Shown: positions 15,965-23,618 of the stretch, piece by piece
Layout of the letters: each line of letters starts with the position of its first letter
Numbering within the stretch: the stretch's first letter is position 1
Source of the DNA: Halanaerobiales bacterium
GTDB lineage: Bacteria; Bacillota; Halanaerobiia; Halanaerobiales; DTU029
NCBI GenBank assembly: GCA_025451675.1
Contig: JANWJZ010000039.1
Span: 1 to 37,146 of the forward strand
Length of the DNA stretch: 37,146 nucleotides
Direction of reading: 5' to 3'
Notes under the pieces: model-generated
What the model was told of the DNA's origin: nothing
Seen by the model: the letters and a program-made list of their open reading frames with translations, nothing else
Database searches by the model: none
Program-made: the position numbers and the translations under genes

Positions 15965-17362
15965 ATGAAGGATTTTATTGATGATGCCAAAATACAGACT
16001 TTACTGGAGGAAGCCAGGGATCCTGATCCCTCAGAGATCAGGGAGATACTGGCAAAAGCCAGAAGTAAGAAACGCCTGGAGCCTGAGGAAACTGCTAAAT
16101 TGCTCCAGGTAGAAGATCCGGAATTACTGGAAGAAATCTTTCAGCTGGCTGGCGAACTGAAGAAAGCCATCTATGGTAACAGGATTGTTTTCTTTGCTCC
16201 TTTATACATCGGAAACAAATGTATCAATAACTGTCTGTATTGCGGATTTAGAAATAGTAATAATGCCATAGATAGGGTCACCCTGAGTATGGAAGAACTG
16301 GAAAGGGAAGTAATTACCCTGGAAAAAGAGGGACATAAAAGGCTGATCCTGGTCTATGGAGAACACCCTGATTATGATGCGGATTTTATCTGTAAGACCA
16401 TGGAAGTAGTCTATAATACAAAAATTGAAAATGGCGAAATCCGGCGGGTAAATATCAATGCTGCTCCCATGGATGTAGAGGATTATAAAAAACTCCTGGA
16501 TACAGGCATCGGAACCTTCCAGATCTTCCAGGAAACCTATCACCATAAAACCTATTCCCTCCTCCATCCGGCAGGTGACCGGAAAGCTGACTACCAGTGG
16601 AGGCTTTACGGACTGGACCGGGCCATGGAGGCTGGTATAGATGACGTGGGTATAGGTGCCCTCTTCGGCCTCTATGACTGGAAGTTTGAAGTACTGGGCC
16701 TCCTCTATCACAGTATCCACCTGGAGGAAAGATTCGGTGTTGGCCCGCATACCATCTCCGTCCCCAGGATTGAGCCGGCCCTTAATACACCATTTTATAG
16801 AAATAATAAGTACCATGTAAGTGACCAGGATTTTAAAAAGCTGGTGGCCATCCTGCGCCTGTCAGTACCATACACCGGTTTAATCCTTACCGCCCGTGAA
16901 AATGCAGAAATCAGAAAAGAGGTAATCCCTCTGGGTGTTACCCAGATTGATGCCGGCTCAAGAATCGGTATCGGTGCCTATAGCAAAAGCCAGGCCCTCC
17001 TGCCGGAAAAGGAACAATTTCAGTTAGGCGATATCCGGTCTCTGGATGAAGTCATAGGGGAACTTGCTGAACAGGGTTATGTGCCTTCCTTCTGTACTGC
17101 CGGTTACAGGTGCGGCAGAACCGGTGAATATTTCATGAAACTGGCTAAAACCGGCCTGGTGCAGAATTACTGCCTGCCCAATGCCCTCCTGACCTTCAAG
17201 GAATATCTGGAGGACTTTGCTTCAGAGAAAACCAGGGAAATCGGCGAAAGGCTTATAAGAGAAAATCTGGAGGAAATAGGGAAAAAGGATCCGGCACGGA
17301 GAAACTTTGTCGAAGAAAAACTACAACTTATTGCGCAGGGTGCCCGTGACATCTATATCTAG
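15965..17362 (+). CDS. hydG: [FeFe]-hydrogenase H-cluster radical SAM maturase HydG
   Basis: Tyrosine lyase that makes the CO and CN ligands, and the Fe synthon, of the H-cluster. The 465 residues carry the radical SAM motif C-x3-C-x2-C in NKCINNCLYCGFRNSN, EELEREVITLEKEGHKRLILVYGE, NINAAPMDVEDYK, FQETYHHKTYSLLHPAGDRK, and IGVTQIDAGSR-like text near residue 330. The C-terminal auxiliary-cluster region is present, but the usual C-x2-C-x22-C motif is changed: C377 and C403 keep the canonical 26-residue separation while position 380 is Gly and a cysteine appears at 383 (CTAGYRCGRTG). GGAGG lies 8 nt before the ATG. The reading frame is intact, so the enzyme is probably active or specialised rather than decayed. 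Confidence 0.95.
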   Translation: MKDFIDDAKIQTLLEEARDPDPSEIREILAKARSKKRLEPEETAKLLQVEDPELLEEIFQLAGELKKAIYGNRIVFFAPLYIGNKCINNCLYCGFRNSNNAIDRVTLSMEELEREVITLEKEGHKRLILVYGEHPDYDADFICKTMEVVYNTKIENGEIRRVNINAAPMDVEDYKKLLDTGIGTFQIFQETYHHKTYSLLHPAGDRKADYQWRLYGLDRAMEAGIDDVGIGALFGLYDWKFEVLGLLYHSIHLEERFGVGPHTISVPRIEPALNTPFYRNNKYHVSDQDFKKLVAILRLSVPYTGLILTARENAEIRKEVIPLGVTQIDAGSRIGIGAYSKSQALLPEKEQFQLGDIRSLDEVIGELAEQGYVPSFCTAGYRCGRTGEYFMKLAKTGLVQNYCLPNALLTFKEYLEDFASEKTREIGERLIRENLEEIGKKDPARRNFVEEKLQLIAQGARDIYI

Positions 17363-17376
17363 AAAAGAAAGGCAGG

Positions 17377-18573
17377 TTGGTTATCTTGAACAAAACACCC
17401 CAGGCAAATAGAATCCATATCGGTATCTTTGGTAAAAGGAATGTGGGAAAATCCAGCCTGCTGAATGCAATATGCGGCCAGCAGGTCTCCCTGGTCTCCC
17501 CTATCCAGGGGACCACCACAGATCCCGTAAAAAAAGCCATGGAATTAGTTCCTGTCGGGCCGGTACTATTTATTGATACTGCCGGGCTGGATGACAGCGG
17601 AGAGGTGGGTAAACTAAGGGTGGAAAAAACAAAACAGATCATGCAAGAAGTTGATCTGGCCCTTTTTGTTATGGATGTAAATGACCCTGACCTGGAACTC
17701 TTTAATAAAATCATCAATGAATTCAAAAAACTTGATATCACTTTTCTTACTGTTTTCAATAAAATTGATACAGTCGGAAAAGAAAAAATCGAAGAGCTTA
17801 AAACAAAATTTCCCGGGGCCCTTTTTGTCTCTGCAAAAAATCCAGATAAGATTCAGGAATTGAAGGAAGCCCTGGCCGGTATAATAAAAGAAAGGGAAGA
17901 GAGAAATTCATTAATTGCTGATCTCCTCCCTCAAAACAGCAAGGTCATTCTGGTAATCCGCATTGACGAGGCAGCCCCTAAAGGCAGGCTGATTTTACCC
18001 CAGGTCCAGCTGATCCGGGATTGCCTTGACCATGGAATCAAATGCTATGTAGTGAGAGATTCAGAGCTGGAGTCTGCCCTCAATGATATTAAAGGTGTCG
18101 ATCTGGTTATTACAGATTCCAGTATCTTTAAAAAGGTAGCAGAGATAGTACCGGAATCAGTTCCCCTGACCTCTTTCTCTATCCTTTTTGCCCGTTATAA
18201 AGGGAACCTGCACTTATTACTGGAAGGGATAAAAAAACTGGAAGAGTTACCGGAGGAAGCCAGGATTTTAATTGCCGAAAGCTGTACCCATGCTGTTACC
18301 TGTGAGGATATCGGCCGGGTAAAGATTCCTGCTTTATTGAAGAAACATCTTAAGAAAAAACTGACCATCGATGTGGCCAGCGGCCAGGACTTTCCTCAGA
18401 ATATCACCGATTATGACCTGGTCATCCATTGCGGTGCCTGTATGCTCAATAAAAAGGCCATGGTAAACAGGTTGAAAAAATGCCAGGAAAAAGGGGTAGC
18501 CGTTACAAACTATGGGATGATACTGGCCCATTTCAGTGGAATACTGCAGAGGGCTACAGAGATATTTTCTTAA
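17377..18573 (+). CDS. hydF: [FeFe]-hydrogenase H-cluster maturation GTPase HydF
   Basis: GTPase and scaffold that receives the 2Fe precursor assembled by HydE and HydG and hands it to apo-HydA. The 398 residues have an N-terminal G domain: GKRNVGKSSLLNAI (P-loop), the GTTTDPVKKAME switch, LFIDTAGLDD (G3), and NKID (G4) near residue 130. A dimerisation domain follows, and the C-terminal cluster-binding region shows C-T-H in SCTHAVTCEDIGR and HCGACMLNKK, the CxH...HCxxC ligand set of the family. The start is non-ATG: TTG at 17377 or TTG at 17386, the second being better spaced from GGCAGG. It starts 14 nt after hydG. Its stop overlaps the stop of the convergent CBS gene by 3 to 4 nt. Confidence 0.95.
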   Translation: MVILNKTPQANRIHIGIFGKRNVGKSSLLNAICGQQVSLVSPIQGTTTDPVKKAMELVPVGPVLFIDTAGLDDSGEVGKLRVEKTKQIMQEVDLALFVMDVNDPDLELFNKIINEFKKLDITFLTVFNKIDTVGKEKIEELKTKFPGALFVSAKNPDKIQELKEALAGIIKEREERNSLIADLLPQNSKVILVIRIDEAAPKGRLILPQVQLIRDCLDHGIKCYVVRDSELESALNDIKGVDLVITDSSIFKKVAEIVPESVPLTSFSILFARYKGNLHLLLEGIKKLEELPEEARILIAESCTHAVTCEDIGRVKIPALLKKHLKKKLTIDVASGQDFPQNITDYDLVIHCGACMLNKKAMVNRLKKCQEKGVAVTNYGMILAHFSGILQRATEIFS

Positions 18574-19286
18574 TACCTATCCAGGGCATCATAGATGACC
18601 GGCAGGTCCCAGTTGGTGATAATCCCCAGGAATTCCTCATCATCCCTGCCATTTTCGGTGATTATTATCGCTTCCAGCTTTTTAGGCGTATTCTTGTAAT
18701 CATCAAATATATCCAGGACTTCAACAAAATTTGTCCGGGCAGGGATAAAGAGACAGACATTACTGCTCTCCCTGTATTTTAATACCTCAACAATGCTTAC
18801 ATTATCAATCTGGCCTGAATCCGGTTTAACATTTGAACCCAGCCATCTAACGATGGTATTTGAAGTCAATAAATCAAGATAGTTACCATCTTCATCTAGG
18901 ATGGGAATCTGGGTAACAGATTTTTTTGTCATCAGGCTGACTGCATCGAATATAGTATCAGTATTACGGAGAGTGATGACCTTTTTCGCAAAAGTAGGTA
19001 ATACCTTTGGCGGATCCTTTAATAACCTTTCTATCTTCTGGATCAGTTCAACTGTCCCATCATGGGGTTCAGCAATAACCTGTCCATTATAACGCTCGTG
19101 AACGATGGCATTTCTAAGATCCTTCAATTCCAGAAGATCTGCCTTATATTGCCGGACGATACTATTGGTCCTGCTGGCCTTATTGACCAGATTGGTAAAG
19201 CTTTCATGTTTATATGTATTGGTATACCTTTGCAAATAGCTTTCTATCTCACTGAAGGAATTGAGGAACAACAGGGAGTTCTTCAA
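18570..19286 (-). CDS. CBS domain pair protein with HEPN-like N-terminal domain
   Basis: About 238 residues, cytoplasmic. The N-terminal 100 residues are helical and contain ELKDLRNAIVHERYNG, an R-x4-H pattern like that of HEPN domains, which are often RNases or nucleotide-binding helper modules. The rest is a tandem CBS pair: DTIFDAVSLMTKKSVTQIPILDEDGNYLDLLTSNTIVRWL, then VCLFIPARTNFVEVLDIFDDYKNTPKKLEAIIITENG..FLGIITNWDLPVI, in outline. CBS pairs typically sense adenine nucleotides. The frame extends to GTG at 19293-19295, which touches the GAGG ribosome site; the TTG at 19284-19286, 9 nt after GAGG, is the better start. It is convergent with hydF and overlaps its stop codon. Function of the HEPN-CBS pairing is unknown; the HEPN call is by one motif. 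Confidence 0.7.
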   Translation of the reverse strand: MKNSLLFLNSFSEIESYLQRYTNTYKHESFTNLVNKASRTNSIVRQYKADLLELKDLRNAIVHERYNGQVIAEPHDGTVELIQKIERLLKDPPKVLPTFAKKVITLRNTDTIFDAVSLMTKKSVTQIPILDEDGNYLDLLTSNTIVRWLGSNVKPDSGQIDNVSIVEVLKYRESSNVCLFIPARTNFVEVLDIFDDYKNTPKKLEAIIITENGRDDEEFLGIITNWDLPVIYDALDRY

Positions 19287-19374
19287 ACTTATCACCCTCT
19301 GATATAATTATATACTTATATTAGTAATTTCAACAAAAAAGGAGAAATTCCTTTACCATTCTCTGTAGGCTATA

Positions 19375-19412
19375 CACAAAAAAACTCCATCTTTTCAAAG
19401 ATGGAGTTTTTT
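19375..19412 (-). terminator. Terminator of the nucleoside phosphorylase/mgtC operon
   Basis: Perfect 13-bp stem 19381-19393 with 19398-19410, 4-nt loop, followed on the minus strand by a run of seven T. It lies 20-55 nt after the deoD stop. Confidence 0.9.
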
Positions 19413-19430
19413 CAGCTTAAGGAAGAAGAT

Positions 19431-20132
19431 TTATTCCGCCAATTCAAGGGCAATTTCTATCATATCAGTAAAGGTCTTTTCTCTCTCCTCAGAACTGGTA
19501 GCTTCCCCGGTTACCAGTGAATCACTGACTGTAAGTATCGCCAGGGCCTTTACACCATACCTGGCAGCTAGAGTATAAAGCTCTGCTGTTTCCATCTCCA
19601 CTGCCAGTACCCCGTATTTATTCCATAATCTCCAGCCTTCTGGATCATCCTCATAGAAAAAGTCTGAACTGAGGACATTGCCTACTTTGACCCCAATTCC
19701 TTTTTTTCCGGCAACCTGGTATGCTTTTAGAAGTAGGTCAAAATTGGCGGTTGGGGCAAAATCTGCTCCGTTAAAGCGGATTTCATTCATTTTCGAAGTA
19801 GAACAGGCCCCCATGGCCAGGATTATGTCCCTGATCTTAACCTCTTCATTCATCGAGCCACAGGAACCGACCCTGATCAGGTTTTTAACTTCATATTCTG
19901 TAATTAATTCGGTTACATATATGGAATGAGAGGGCATCCCCATCCCGGTTCCCTGGACAGAGATTCTTTTACCCTTGTAGGTACCGGTATAACCATACAT
20001 TCCCCTGACTTCATTATAACAGATGCTGTCCTCTAAAAAATTTTCAGCAATGAATTTTGCCCTCATGGGGTCTCCGGGCAAAAGGATTGTACTGGCTATG
20101 TCCCCTTTCCTTGCTCCGATGTGAATACTCAT
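19431..20132 (-). CDS. deoD: Purine-nucleoside phosphorylase DeoD
   Basis: Phosphorolyses purine (deoxy)nucleosides to the base and (deoxy)ribose 1-phosphate. The 233 residues fit the hexameric DeoD type: [29 protein letters not shown] at the N-terminus, [69 protein letters not shown] with the catalytic Asp in SDSL. GGGGGAATT precedes the ATG. It is the last gene of a three-gene minus-strand unit after a udp-like gene and mgtC, 36 nt behind mgtC, and is closed by the terminator. Confidence 0.95.
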   Translation of the reverse strand: MSIHIGARKGDIASTILLPGDPMRAKFIAENFLEDSICYNEVRGMYGYTGTYKGKRISVQGTGMGMPSHSIYVTELITEYEVKNLIRVGSCGSMNEEVKIRDIILAMGACSTSKMNEIRFNGADFAPTANFDLLLKAYQVAGKKGIGVKVGNVLSSDFFYEDDPEGWRLWNKYGVLAVEMETAELYTLAARYGVKALAILTVSDSLVTGEATSSEEREKTFTDMIEIALELAE

Positions 20133-20168
20133 TTGTAATTCCCCCTCTTATAATTTATTATCTACAAT

Positions 20169-20819
20169 CTATTGTTCCTTCCAGCTATATCCCTTAATCT
20201 CTTCTCTTTCCAGGAACCAGTAATCAAGTTCTTTGATCTCTGGACAGGAACCGGCAATCCTTATACTGATAATTGCTTCGTTATTTATTATATTTTTTTC
20301 TACATGGCTTTCCTTGATATCACAACCCTGCTCTGCCAATTTATCGTTTATTTCCTGATAAAAATCCAGCTTATCTAAATCCAGTTTAAGGCTTAATTCC
20401 TGGTGTATTATCTTTTTCTTGCCAAACTCAAGGCTGGAAAGAAAGAAAAGAGAGAAAAAGACAATCAGGGTACCAATAATTGCTGTAAAGTAAAAACCGG
20501 CACCGACAGCCAGGCCTATAGCAGCAGTAGTCCATAAACTGGCTGCTGTTGTCAGTCCTTTTACAGTTGAACCCTGGACCAGGATTGTACCGGCACCGAG
20601 AAAACCAATCCCGCTAATAACCTGGGCAGCAATACGTGCCGGATCAGCTTCTGGATATATTTCATGCAGCAATATGGAGACAATCATTACTATGGTTGAA
20701 CCAATGCCCACCAGTATATGGGTACGGAAACCGGCAGGCCTGCCCTGCTTTTCCCGGTTCCAACCGATAATACCAGCCAGTAGTAAGATCATTACAATTT
20801 TTATGATAATTTCCTGCAC
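20169..20819 (-). CDS. MgtC/SapB family membrane protein
   Basis: Inner-membrane protein of 216 residues. Five hydrophobic segments run from IKIVMILLLAGIIGWNREKQGRPAG through FRTHILVGIGSTIVMIVSILL, the diagnostic RIAAQVISGIGFLGAGTILV and VKGLTTAASLWTTAAIGLAVGAGFYF. A soluble tail after residue 140 resembles an ACT-like domain. In pathogens MgtC proteins restrain the F1Fo ATP synthase or aid growth at low Mg2+; the role here is not known. GTG start (20817-20819) with GGAGG 7 nt before; the stop codon of the preceding phosphorylase lies inside that ribosome site, so the two are translationally coupled. Placement between two nucleoside phosphorylases is unusual. Confidence 0.9.
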   Translation of the reverse strand: MQEIIIKIVMILLLAGIIGWNREKQGRPAGFRTHILVGIGSTIVMIVSILLHEIYPEADPARIAAQVISGIGFLGAGTILVQGSTVKGLTTAASLWTTAAIGLAVGAGFYFTAIIGTLIVFFSLFFLSSLEFGKKKIIHQELSLKLDLDKLDFYQEINDKLAEQGCDIKESHVEKNIINNEAIISIRIAGSCPEIKELDYWFLEREEIKGYSWKEQ

Positions 20820-20823
20820 AGCA

Positions 20824-21552
20824 TCACCTCCCGCCAGTTAAAGCTTCAATGGCTATCTCTATCTCTGCCTCAATGGCTTTGTCAACTTCACCCCGATAGG
20901 GATTATAAGCTTCAGCATCGAATTCTATGGACATCCCGTCTATGGCAAATATGGCCGCTGCTTCAACACCATGTAAGCTGGCGATAACAAAAAGGGCGCT
21001 TGCTTCCATCTCGACGGCCAGGACATTGGCCTGGCTGTAATATTTATTGGGTAGTCCATTTAAGCCTGGATAAAAGGCGCCTACAGTTAAGACAATTCCC
21101 GTACTGGTTTTAATTCCTAATTTTTCCGCAGTACTCTCCAGTCTGTTAGTTAATCTGAAACTGGCAATAGCCGGATATGGGAGGTCAACCAGCTGCTCAG
21201 TTAAGCCATCTTCCCTTACTGCTCCACTGGCAATAACTATATCACCATCTACAATATCTCTGCTGAGGGAGCCTGCAGTTCCGACCCGGATTATTTCCCG
21301 GGCCCCACCTCTGATTAACTCCTCAAAACAGACTGCTGCTCCGGCTGCCCCTACTCCGTGGGAAACCACTGTAACCTCCACTCCATTTTTAGAACCATTG
21401 AAGAGACGGTACTCTCTATTGTAGCCTATTTCTTTTGCCTTATCCAGTTTTGCAGCAATCTTCTCAGCCCGGGCTGGATCACCGCAAACCAGTACTTTTT
21501 CATTTATATATTTTTTATCAACCTTTAATATTGGTAAAATATCTTCTTTCAT
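20824..21552 (-). CDS. Nucleoside phosphorylase of the uridine phosphorylase group
   Basis: Cytoplasmic phosphorylase of the PNP/UDP superfamily, most like uridine phosphorylase. The 242 residues carry VLVCGDPARAEKIAAKLD, VVSHGVGAAGAAVCFEELIRGGAREIIRVGTAGSL, and VLAVEMEASALFVIASLHGVEAAAIFAIDGM. The last motif has IDG where DeoD-type enzymes have SDS, as in uridine phosphorylases. It opens the operon with mgtC and deoD. GGGGTGAT precedes the ATG. The nucleoside specificity (uridine, purine or a modified one) cannot be decided from the sequence. Confidence 0.87.
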   Translation of the reverse strand: MKEDILPILKVDKKYINEKVLVCGDPARAEKIAAKLDKAKEIGYNREYRLFNGSKNGVEVTVVSHGVGAAGAAVCFEELIRGGAREIIRVGTAGSLSRDIVDGDIVIASGAVREDGLTEQLVDLPYPAIASFRLTNRLESTAEKLGIKTSTGIVLTVGAFYPGLNGLPNKYYSQANVLAVEMEASALFVIASLHGVEAAAIFAIDGMSIEFDAEAYNPYRGEVDKAIEAEIEIAIEALTGGR

Positions 21553-21658
21553 TGCCCATCACCCCATGTATTTTCGCTATCTCTATAGAAACATTATCCT
21601 TAATTTTATTCTACCAGATTACGGCTAATCCTGCAAAATTTCAGGAATAAATATACTC

Positions 21659-23137
21659 TTAGCTACGCCCGAGTAAATAGGTACCCATATTAAATATAGG
21701 GTTATTTTTCAATAAAGGCAATTCTATATAAAAAGTCGTTCCTTTTCCTTTAAAAGTATCAAACCAGACTTTCCCCTTATGTATTTGTGTAATCGTAAAA
21801 TCAACCATATACAGGCCAAGTCCGGTCCCTTTTGAACTCACAAATGGTTGAAATAGGCTGCCCTGTATTTCTTCCGGTATTCCAGGGCCGTTATCCTTAA
21901 TAATAACCAAAGCTTTATTCCATTTCTTTTCAAGATAAATGCTTAATTTACCACTCTCTTCTATAGCATCGATGGCATTTTTTAAAATATTATAAATAGC
22001 CCTTTTAAACATGGATCTTTCCAGTAAAACAGGAATATCTTTATCGAGTTGATAAGTCAACTGGATATCCCTGGTAACACAAACAGGCCTTATCTCCTCT
22101 ATAACTTCACTTATTACATTCTCCAGATCACATTCTATAAATTTGTCTTCTCTGATAGTATCCATAATCTTATTTAGCATATCAGTAAGTTGGTCAACGT
22201 TATTGATTATTTTATTAAGATTAGCCTCTCTTTTTTCTTCTGTTTTCGCTATTTTACTTAGCTGACACAGAGCCCTGATATTGGCCAGAGGATTTTTCAG
22301 ATCATGAACCATAGTTGACAAAAATGATGCTGAGACTATTAATTTATGCTGGGAATAATTATGTTGTTGAAAGAGATTTCGATAGGGTTTTTTCAAGACC
22401 TCTTCTACCAGAGCCCGGAAGAGATAAACTAACGCCAGTACTTTAAATATCTGGCCAAGCATATGGGTAAAATTATAAGGATTATAGGCATTCAGGCTTA
22501 TAAAAACTTCAGCAATAACCGATAAAGATAGTGAAATAAGTGCAAGCTGCCTTAATTGAGGGTGTAAAAGCCCTTTTTCCTTAACTATTAAATAGATAGA
22601 AAACAGGAATGTTAAAATAATCAGGCATTCACTGCAAATTCTAAACCTGGTAAAACCTCTTCCTTCAACAAAACAAACTGGAAATATCTTTTGATAATAT
22701 AAAATATCAAATAAAATTATCATAGTAAGTAAAAAATAAATGCTGAAAACCAGGTCGATATTAATAAATTTGTGATACTTTAATATTAAGAGAGCAATTA
22801 GTAATGAAAAGCTTTCTGTTAATCTGGCTGCTACCCATAATTTACTGTGAATATCAGGAACAATATAATCAAAAAATACAGTTCCATTATACGTTATCAT
22901 ATGGAAAATATCAAAAAGGCCTATTATCATACAGGCTATTGCTATAAATAAGAAACTATGTTCTCCTGTAAATTCTCTGGAATTCCAGCCAACAAAGAAG
23001 ATTGTAAAAAAAATTATTATTGAAATCATCTTTAAAACAAAATGATAGAATAGATAATCACCCCGACCGAGAATAATAACAAGCAGGGAAAATAGTATTA
23101 TAATAGTCTTTATTGGATAAATTTTTAGGCAATTCAC
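21659..23137 (-). CDS. Membrane sensor histidine kinase with MASE3-like N-terminus
   Basis: Orphan two-component sensor of 492 residues. The first 230 residues are about seven membrane helices; the stretch FVGWNSREFTGEHSFLFIAIACMIIGLFDIFHMITYNG resembles the MASE3 membrane sensor domain. The kinase follows: H-box SASFLSTMVHDLKNPLANIRALCQ, N-box NILKNAIDAIEESGK, G1 IIKDNGPGIPEE and G2 SSKGTGLGLYMVDFTI. The GTG start has GGGGG 7 nt upstream. No response regulator gene is near, so the partner is elsewhere. What it senses is unknown. It has no neighbour in the same operon. Confidence 0.9.
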   Translation of the reverse strand: MNCLKIYPIKTIIILFSLLVIILGRGDYLFYHFVLKMISIIIFFTIFFVGWNSREFTGEHSFLFIAIACMIIGLFDIFHMITYNGTVFFDYIVPDIHSKLWVAARLTESFSLLIALLILKYHKFINIDLVFSIYFLLTMIILFDILYYQKIFPVCFVEGRGFTRFRICSECLIILTFLFSIYLIVKEKGLLHPQLRQLALISLSLSVIAEVFISLNAYNPYNFTHMLGQIFKVLALVYLFRALVEEVLKKPYRNLFQQHNYSQHKLIVSASFLSTMVHDLKNPLANIRALCQLSKIAKTEEKREANLNKIINNVDQLTDMLNKIMDTIREDKFIECDLENVISEVIEEIRPVCVTRDIQLTYQLDKDIPVLLERSMFKRAIYNILKNAIDAIEESGKLSIYLEKKWNKALVIIKDNGPGIPEEIQGSLFQPFVSSKGTGLGLYMVDFTITQIHKGKVWFDTFKGKGTTFYIELPLLKNNPIFNMGTYLLGRS

Positions 23138-23303
23138 AATGAATCCCCCTTGTTACATGAATTTGGCAATACAATCCATTTTATATATTTCATCACTATA
23201 TGGAATATTTCCTTCTAAAATATTACCATTTTTTTCTTCAGGTATTTACAAAAATCATTCTTTTATGGCGGCAAATTCACTATAAATATAATTCTCTACA
23301 AAA

Positions 23304-23345
23304 AATAAGAGGCTATCCTTCATCTTTCTGGATAGCCTCTCTTTT
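23304..23345 (-). terminator. Terminator of the csoR-copA-copZ operon
   Basis: Perfect 11-bp stem AGAGGCTATCC (23308-23318) with GGATAGCCTCT (23330-23340) and an 11-nt loop, followed on the minus strand by TTATTTTTT. It begins 7 nt beyond the copZ stop. Confidence 0.85.
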
Positions 23346-23346
23346 T

Positions 23347-23559
23347 CTATTCACTTATTTTTACTACTTTATAACCAGCTTCTTCAATAGCTGCCTTCAG
23401 TTCTTCCTCAGTAACAGCAGTGTTTAAACTTACTACAGCCTTTTTCTCTTCCACACTGACTTCTACTGCCTCCACACCCTCAATTTTCTCCAATCCCTTC
23501 TTCACCCTGGCTGCACAATGAGCACAGGACATCCCATCAATTTCAATTATTTTTTTCAT
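23347..23559 (-). CDS. copZ: Copper chaperone CopZ
   Basis: A 70-residue heavy-metal-associated domain that binds Cu(I) through the C-x2-C of GMSCAHCAARVKKGLEKIEGV and passes it to CopA. The fold order beta-alpha-beta-beta-alpha-beta is plain, with EEELKAAIEEAGYKV at the end. It follows copA by 59 nt and completes the csoR-copA-copZ operon. GGGAGG precedes the ATG. Confidence 0.92.
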   Translation of the reverse strand: MKKIIEIDGMSCAHCAARVKKGLEKIEGVEAVEVSVEEKKAVVSLNTAVTEEELKAAIEEAGYKVVKISE

Positions 23560-23618
23560 TTCGATTTACCTCCCTGTTTGTCAATTCTAAGTCTTTATTC
23601 TCTGTAAATGATCTTTAA

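Noticed and set aside
15965-17362. HydG as a decaying pseudogene because of the altered Cys motif
   Set aside because: The frame is intact, the radical SAM motif and other signatures are present, and the outer cluster cysteines keep their spacing; variation is more likely than decay.
21631-21646. Small hairpin CCTG-N8-CAGG between the udp-like gene and the histidine kinase gene
   Set aside because: Four-bp stem without T-run; too weak to call a terminator.
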